Source: an uncultured Bacilli bacterium (GTDB taxonomy: Bacteria > Bacillota_I > Bacilli_A > RF39 > UBA660). Taken from it: 10,242 nucleotides of DNA. The notes below the pieces were generated by a model, which worked only from the letters and a program-made list of their open reading frames with translations, was not told where the DNA came from and searched no databases. How positions within the stretch are numbered: position 1 is the first letter of the stretch; every line of letters starts with the position of its first letter. Location: positions 1 to 10,242 of the forward strand of contig CANQFO010000036.1 of assembly GCA_947599755.1 (NCBI GenBank). The letters are read 5' to 3'. Below, in pieces: positions 5,903 through 10,242 of the stretch. A program made the position numbers and the translations under genes.

Positions 5903-7737
5903 GTCTTTATCATTTCTTTTGGTTTTTGTAATTTCATTTGCTTTAAATCATCTTTTCTAATTTCTTCATATGCTATTTTTCCGTTTAATGTATGTTTTAA
6001 ATTATCATGAAATTCATAGTAATGAGGAAGTACTTCTTCTCCTATTCTTTCTGAAATTAGGGATGGAATCATTTCTGTTACTTTTTTTCTATTCTCCTCA
6101 TTGTCTTGATTTAGAACTAAATGAACTTTAGGTACTTCTCTTAATTCTTCATCTGGAACATTGACTACTACACATTGTTTTACTAATGGAATTGAGTATA
6201 TTAATTCTTCCATTTCTGGAGGATAAACATTATTTAATCCACATACGAATAATCGTTTACTTCTTCCTGTTAATTGTATATCTCCATTTTCATCAATTTC
6301 TGCTAAGTCTCCTGTTTTAAACCAAGTTGTTCCTGTTTCATCTTTTATTAGAGCTTTTTCTGTTTCATCATCTCTATTATAATATCCTAACATTATGGAA
6401 GGAGTAGATATCCATAACTCTCCAGATTCATGATAAGATAATTCTTCTTCTGTTTTGGGATTTACCACTTTTGCATTATCATATACATGAAGTCTGCCTA
6501 TTGTTCCATCTTTATTCTTGTCTCCTTCTTTTAATGTTACTGAACCACCTAATTCTGATGCTCCATATCCGTTACACATTTTTTGTTGTGATCCACCTTT
6601 TAATAAGGCTTTACTAATTTCTTTTTCCTTTGCTAATGGTAATTTTTCTCCTCCTGAAACTGGTGCACGCATATTAGAGAAACAATTTGCTGTAATTTTT
6701 GGATTATTAATTAGTGTTTCCCAATGTACTGGTCCACCAAAAGCCATTGCTGGATTAATTCTTATTAAGTTATCTACAAAATGCTCTGGAGATGAATCTA
6801 ATAAAATATGATTTTCGAATCCACGACATAATCCTAAATGAAGGGTAAAGATTCCATAAATCATAAACTGAGGGAGAATATTCATAAACTTTGCGCCTCT
6901 TTCGATATCTCCCATAACATAATTATGAGCAAATACCATGTTGTTCATCGCATCATTTGATAATTTTACTCCTTTATGAATTCCTGTTGTTCCTCCTGTA
7001 TAAGAGATTACTGCGACTTTGTCTTTTTCATTGCTTTCTGGTTGGATATTTACTGTATGATTTTTCGCAATTAAATTAGACCATTGTTTATTTAATCTTA
7101 GAGGATGTGAGCCATTTAATATTTTTGAACTTATATATAAATTTTTCATTTTCTTATTTGATGATGATTGAATGGTAGGTACAATTACTATGTTTTTCAT
7201 TCCTACCTTATTTTTTACTTGCTTTAAACTATTATATGATTCACTTACTCCAATAAACATTTTTGCTTGTAAATCCTTTAAATCTCTTTCCAAATTATAA
7301 GGGGTTATTCTTGGATCAATTAAACATGCTGTTGCTCCTATTTTATTTAATGCATAGATACAATAGGCTGATTCTGGGGTATTTGCAAAACTAAGTGCTA
7401 CTTTATCATTTTTTTTGATCCCTTTCTTTTTTAAATTTTTTGCAACAATATCAATGTTTTCAAATAATTCTCTATAGGTTATTTTTGTTTCATCAAACCC
7501 AGTATCAAATATTAATGCTATCTCATCTAAATGATCTTTATTTAACTTATACATATAATCATACATTGTTGTTTCTGGTAATTCTTGTTTCAATGCTTCT
7601 TCAGGATAAAATTTTAAATGTGGTTTATCTATAGATGGTTTTCCTGTTAATGGTCCTTGGATTTGTCCTGTTAATAACTTTCTTAAATAAATATTTCTTT
7701 GTTGTTGTTCCTTTTTCGATTTTCCTTCTTTTCTCAT
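5887..7737 (-). CDS. AMP-forming acyl-CoA ligase/synthetase-like enzyme (ANL superfamily)
   Basis: The 616-residue product has the core motifs of adenylate-forming enzymes in order: P-loop A3 YTGGTTGIHKGV (246-257), A5 GYGASELGG (390-398), A7 FKTGDLAEID (473-482), A8 hinge GRSKRLFVCG followed by NNVYPPEMEEL (491-512), and A10 HTLNGKI with catalytic-type Lys587. It should activate a carboxylate with ATP to an acyl-AMP and pass it to a thiol, usually CoA. No carrier-protein or condensation domain is attached, so a free-standing ligase is likely. The substrate cannot be read from sequence. No membrane segment or signal peptide is seen. The N-terminal 50 residues are basic and Gln/Lys-rich, longer than in minimal ligases. 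ATG at 7737 follows AAAGGAG by eight bases. The longer frame begins at a TTG that is the first base triplet of the -35 box. It sits between two paralogous sensor kinases. Confidence 0.92.
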   Translation of the reverse strand: MRKEGKSKKEQQQRNIYLRKLLTGQIQGPLTGKPSIDKPHLKFYPEEALKQELPETTMYDYMYKLNKDHLDEIALIFDTGFDETKITYRELFENIDIVAKNLKKKGIKKNDKVALSFANTPESAYCIYALNKIGATACLIDPRITPYNLERDLKDLQAKMFIGVSESYNSLKQVKNKVGMKNIVIVPTIQSSSNKKMKNLYISSKILNGSHPLRLNKQWSNLIAKNHTVNIQPESNEKDKVAVISYTGGTTGIHKGVKLSNDAMNNMVFAHNYVMGDIERGAKFMNILPQFMIYGIFTLHLGLCRGFENHILLDSSPEHFVDNLIRINPAMAFGGPVHWETLINNPKITANCFSNMRAPVSGGEKLPLAKEKEISKALLKGGSQQKMCNGYGASELGGSVTLKEGDKNKDGTIGRLHVYDNAKVVNPKTEEELSYHESGELWISTPSIMLGYYNRDDETEKALIKDETGTTWFKTGDLAEIDENGDIQLTGRSKRLFVCGLNNVYPPEMEELIYSIPLVKQCVVVNVPDEELREVPKVHLVLNQDNEENRKKVTEMIPSLISERIGEEVLPHYYEFHDNLKHTLNGKIAYEEIRKDDLKQMKLQKPKEMIKTSNKK

Positions 7738-7745
7738 CAATTCAT

Positions 7746-7752
7746 CTCCTTT
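7746..7752 (-). promoter_or_regulatory. Ribosome-binding site that fixes the start of the ligase
   Basis: AAAGGAG on the minus strand lies eight bases before the ATG at 7737. An out-of-register ATG inside the gap is too close to the site. The predicted transcript starts only a few bases before this site. Confidence 0.85.
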
Positions 7753-7762
7753 ATGACCATTT

Positions 7763-7791
7763 ATTCTAATTTTTTTCTTTTTTTCTGTCAA
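7763..7791 (-). promoter_or_regulatory. Near-consensus sigma-A promoter for the ligase gene
   Basis: A perfect TTGACA (7786-7791) and TAGAAT (7763-7768, one mismatch) are exactly 17 bases apart, with an A-rich spacer. The predicted start near 7756 gives a leader of about 20 bases. No terminator is evident after the upstream kinase, so some read-through may add to this. Confidence 0.88.
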
Positions 7792-7821
7792 TATTTTTCT
7801 TTATTTTGTTGATTTTTTTCC

Positions 7822-10077
7822 TTATTTTGTATCCTCTTGGTCTAATGCTAAATAAGAATGAAGAATTTCTATACTTTGATGTTTTTCTTTTTCTAGTTCT
7901 TCCCAATGATCATGAATATAGTTTTTGTCTTCTTCTTTACTTTTTAATTCATGATCATAAGCGATTTCTGCTAATTTGGTTAATCCTAAATATTTGGCAT
8001 CACTTTTTAGTGAATGTACTTCTATTGCATAATCTTTCATGTTCCCTTTTTCTTTATATTCTATTATTCTTTTCCACTTCTGCTCTAGTTCTTCTATGAA
8101 ATCTTTTACTGTGTCTTTGTATAAGTTCATATCTCCTAATAATTCTAAAGCTTGATCAATATCTACTCCCTTTAATTTTAAAAATTCTTTTGGGCTAATT
8201 TCTTTTTTCTCTTGAAGGGAATCTTTTTGGTTTTCTTCTTGTTGTGATTTTTCTTTTGTTGATTTTTCTACTTCGATCTTTTCTTTTAATATACTACTTA
8301 ATACTTGGACTAATTGATCTTTTTGAATTGGTTTGGAAATATAATCATCAAACCCATCATATAAATATTTTTCTCTCATTCCATGAATTGCGTTTGCTGT
8401 TAACATTACTACAGGAATTTTAAATCCACTTATCTTTTTTAATTTCTTTAAGGTTTCTACTCCGCTCATTTCTGGCATCATGTCATCTAATAGAATTAAA
8501 TCATATACTTCTTTTTGTTTCATTTTTTCAATACATTCGAAACCACTTTCTATACAAGTAATTTCTTTGGCATTTAGTCTTTCTAAAAGTTTTGTTGCTA
8601 CTTTTAAATTTAATTTATTATCATCTACAATCAATATTTTTACTTTTGACAAATCTATTTCTTTTTGGATAGTGATATTTTTTTGATTTTCTGCTTGTAT
8701 TTTTTGATTTACAATAATTGTAAATTTTGATCCTTCTTTATAAGTACTATGAACAATGATTCTTCCTCCCATTAACTCGATTAGTTCTTTTGATATTGCT
8801 AGTCCTAATCCTGTTCCTTCTATGGTTGTATTTTTGTCTTCTTTTTGTCGTTCAAATTTTGTAAATAATCCATCCATTTCTTCTTTTTTTATTCCTTTTC
8901 CTGAATCTTCTACGGTAATAATTAATTTGCATATATCTTTTATGTTTATACAATTTACTTCATATCGAATAAATCCTGTTTTTGTATATTTATAAGCATT
9001 TTTTAAGATATTCATCATAATTTTCTTTAGATTGGTGTCGTCTCCATAAAGGGTTTTGGGTAAATCATTTGCAATATAATATGTAAATTCTATTCCTTTT
9101 TCTTTAATTTTTGGTTCTATTTCTTTAGCAATAGAGGTGAAAAATTCTTTTGATGAATATGGAGTATTTACAATTCCTACTTTTCCGGCTTCAATTTTAG
9201 AAATATCTAAGATTCCATTTACAATTTCTAATAATGTATCTGATGCTTTTACAATATCTTTGGCATTATTTTTTGCTTCTTCTATTGTTTTGGCATTTTC
9301 TAAGCAATCACTAAATCCTACAATGGCATTTAGAGGAGTTCTAATTTCATGAGACATACTAGATAAAAAATCTGTTTTAGCTTCGTTTGCTCTATCTGCT
9401 TGTTCTTTTGCGATTTCTAATTGTTCTATTAATTCAATATCGGGATTTTCAATAAAGAAAAATGTTACTACTGTCACAAAAGTATGAACTGATGTGGTTA
9501 ATAATAAATATGGTACTTTTACTTGAGTAATTAAACTTATTGAGGTTAATATTGCATAAAGAAATAAAGGAATATATTTTTTTAATTCGTTTTCTTGTAA
9601 TATATAAATATCTTTTATCATTATCAAAAACATTATTAAAATATATCCAATACTTACTACATGACAAAGATCAACACTTAATCCATAAATGTAGATTCCT
9701 TGATTATTCATCATTTGAGCATTTACTGGTAGTAAAAGAAGGATAATTATAAAACATAAAGATATTATTTTTATTCTGTCTAATTGCTCTTTTGTTTGCT
9801 TTTTATTTCCAATATTTAGAATGTATTGTGCAAAAATGGTAATCCAAATGATTACATAAATTAAAAATAGTTTGTTTAATCCTTTAATGATTATTATTGG
9901 ATATGCTTTTTCTATTGCAATGTATTGTAACATATCTATGATTAATCCAATTATACTAGTAATTAAAATTATTTTATATAATTTATTGTCTTCTGTATTT
10001 TGTTTTTTCTTTGTGCAATATATGATTGCGATTAACGTTAAATAAATTAAATTAAATATAAATAAAATTTTCCCCAT
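7822..10077 (-). CDS. Membrane hybrid histidine kinase, 7TM-HisKA-HATPase-REC-HPt (right paralogue)
   Basis: The product is 751 residues with the same plan as the kinase at 3532-5793. About seven hydrophobic segments occupy residues 3-208. HisKA carries His243 in SHEIRTPLN; the ATPase domain has N box NILKNAYKYT (N360), G1 DSGKGI (391-396) and G2 GTGLGLAI (421-428). The receiver has VDDN (484-487), Asp531 in LLDDMMP, Thr560 and Lys582. A Gln/Glu/Lys linker (600-625) leads to an HPt domain with His688. All active residues are intact, so this is a complete phosphorelay chain minus the final response regulator. The membrane sensor halves of the two paralogues differ much more than the catalytic halves, suggesting different signals. 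ATG at 10077 follows AAAAGGAG by eight bases, and an extended -10 promoter is upstream. No terminator is visible after the stop. Confidence 0.93.
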   Translation of the reverse strand: MGKILFIFNLIYLTLIAIIYCTKKKQNTEDNKLYKIILITSIIGLIIDMLQYIAIEKAYPIIIIKGLNKLFLIYVIIWITIFAQYILNIGNKKQTKEQLDRIKIISLCFIIILLLLPVNAQMMNNQGIYIYGLSVDLCHVVSIGYILIMFLIMIKDIYILQENELKKYIPLFLYAILTSISLITQVKVPYLLLTTSVHTFVTVVTFFFIENPDIELIEQLEIAKEQADRANEAKTDFLSSMSHEIRTPLNAIVGFSDCLENAKTIEEAKNNAKDIVKASDTLLEIVNGILDISKIEAGKVGIVNTPYSSKEFFTSIAKEIEPKIKEKGIEFTYYIANDLPKTLYGDDTNLKKIMMNILKNAYKYTKTGFIRYEVNCINIKDICKLIITVEDSGKGIKKEEMDGLFTKFERQKEDKNTTIEGTGLGLAISKELIELMGGRIIVHSTYKEGSKFTIIVNQKIQAENQKNITIQKEIDLSKVKILIVDDNKLNLKVATKLLERLNAKEITCIESGFECIEKMKQKEVYDLILLDDMMPEMSGVETLKKLKKISGFKIPVVMLTANAIHGMREKYLYDGFDDYISKPIQKDQLVQVLSSILKEKIEVEKSTKEKSQQEENQKDSLQEKKEISPKEFLKLKGVDIDQALELLGDMNLYKDTVKDFIEELEQKWKRIIEYKEKGNMKDYAIEVHSLKSDAKYLGLTKLAEIAYDHELKSKEEDKNYIHDHWEELEKEKHQSIEILHSYLALDQEDTK
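7952..8066 (-). repeat. HPt-region copy 2 of a 115-bp near-identical segment
   Basis: This is the counterpart of 3659-3773, with three mismatches in 115 bases. The encoded residues around the HPt histidine are identical, while the surrounding linker and C-terminal tail are only loosely similar. Confidence 0.9.
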
Positions 10078-10123
10078 ATCCTATACTCCTTTTATCTTTT
10101 TTATTATTTTATTATGTATAACT

Positions 10124-10132
10124 ATTATAGCA
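10124..10132 (-). promoter_or_regulatory. Extended -10 promoter for the right kinase gene
   Basis: A perfect TATAAT (10124-10129) is preceded by TGC. No good -35 is found; GAAACA at 17 bases is weak. The predicted leader is about 40 bases and contains the AAAAGGAG ribosome-binding site (10086-10093). Confidence 0.65.
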
Positions 10133-10217
10133 TAGTTTTCTTGATTTGTTTCTTTTTTTATCAAATTGATAGTGTAAAATTATTTGGGGAAGGAGGTACA
10201 AAAAAAGGAAGAACCTT

Positions 10218-10226
10218 TGTTATAAT
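10218..10226 (+). promoter_or_regulatory. Possible divergent extended -10 promoter at the right edge
   Basis: On the plus strand TGT precedes a perfect TATAAT (10221-10226). No clear -35 is found and any gene served would lie beyond the window. In DNA this AT-rich, chance is a real alternative. Confidence 0.35.
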
Positions 10227-10242
10227 AAATTTGAAATAATAA

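Noticed and set aside
7806..8099. Plus-strand open frames opposite the kinases and ligase (for example here, and at 6518-6811 and 8756-8995)
   Set aside because: They lie antisense to well-supported domain-bearing genes, lack ribosome-binding sites and have compositions expected from the reverse of Lys/Glu-rich coding sequence.
10198..10217. AAAGG/CCTTT hairpin followed by T's on the minus strand, as a terminator of a gene beyond the right edge
   Set aside because: Five pairs only and no gene visible to end there; too weak to annotate.
10141..10242. Short open frames entering from the right edge on the minus strand
   Set aside because: They are short, close quickly at stops and show no protein-like pattern; the region cannot be resolved without more sequence.
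1..10242. CRISPR arrays, tRNA or rRNA genes, insertion sequences and phage genes
   Set aside because: No regularly spaced repeats, no cloverleaf or rRNA-like segment, and no transposase, integrase or structural phage motifs were seen.

Overview
The window is about 10.2 kb of very AT-rich DNA (about a quarter G+C by eye). It has strong AGGAGGTG-type Shine-Dalgarno sites, sigma-A-like promoters that often carry an extended -10 (TGnTATAAT), standard stop codons (no TGA read through) and Lys/Ile/Asn-rich proteins. This points to a low-GC Firmicute or Mycoplasmatota-like member of the Bacilli/Clostridia, probably host-associated; the species cannot be named from the sequence. All eight genes found lie on the minus strand, so transcription runs right to left.

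From right to left: a 751-residue membrane hybrid histidine kinase (7822-10077); an AMP-forming acyl-CoA ligase-like enzyme (5887-7737); a second, paralogous 753-residue hybrid kinase (3532-5793); a small two-TM protein with the fold signature of signal peptidase I but without its catalytic serine (2828-3460); a small unknown protein (2340-2744); an integral membrane protein with a soluble C-terminal domain (1418-2272); a lipoprotein with repeated [DN]GNxY motifs (480-1313); and the N-terminal half of a SAM-dependent methyltransferase of the RlmI-like COG1092 group, cut by the left edge (1-435). Intergenic gaps are all short (under about 165 bp) and hold mainly promoters and terminators.

The most distinctive part is the right 6.5 kb. 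Two full-length paralogous kinases, each 7TM-HisKA-HATPase-REC-HPt, flank an acyl-CoA ligase. Each of the three genes has its own recognisable promoter. Both kinases carry all phosphorelay residues up to the HPt histidine, but no output response regulator lies nearby, so the final receiver must be elsewhere. Their HPt regions share a 115-bp stretch differing at only 3 positions, while flanking and other domains have diverged much more. This suggests local gene conversion and perhaps a shared downstream partner.

Several starts were moved inward from the longest open frame, because the upstream extension is occupied by promoter elements or the ribosome-binding site. This applies to the membrane protein (2272), the left kinase (5793) and the ligase (7737).
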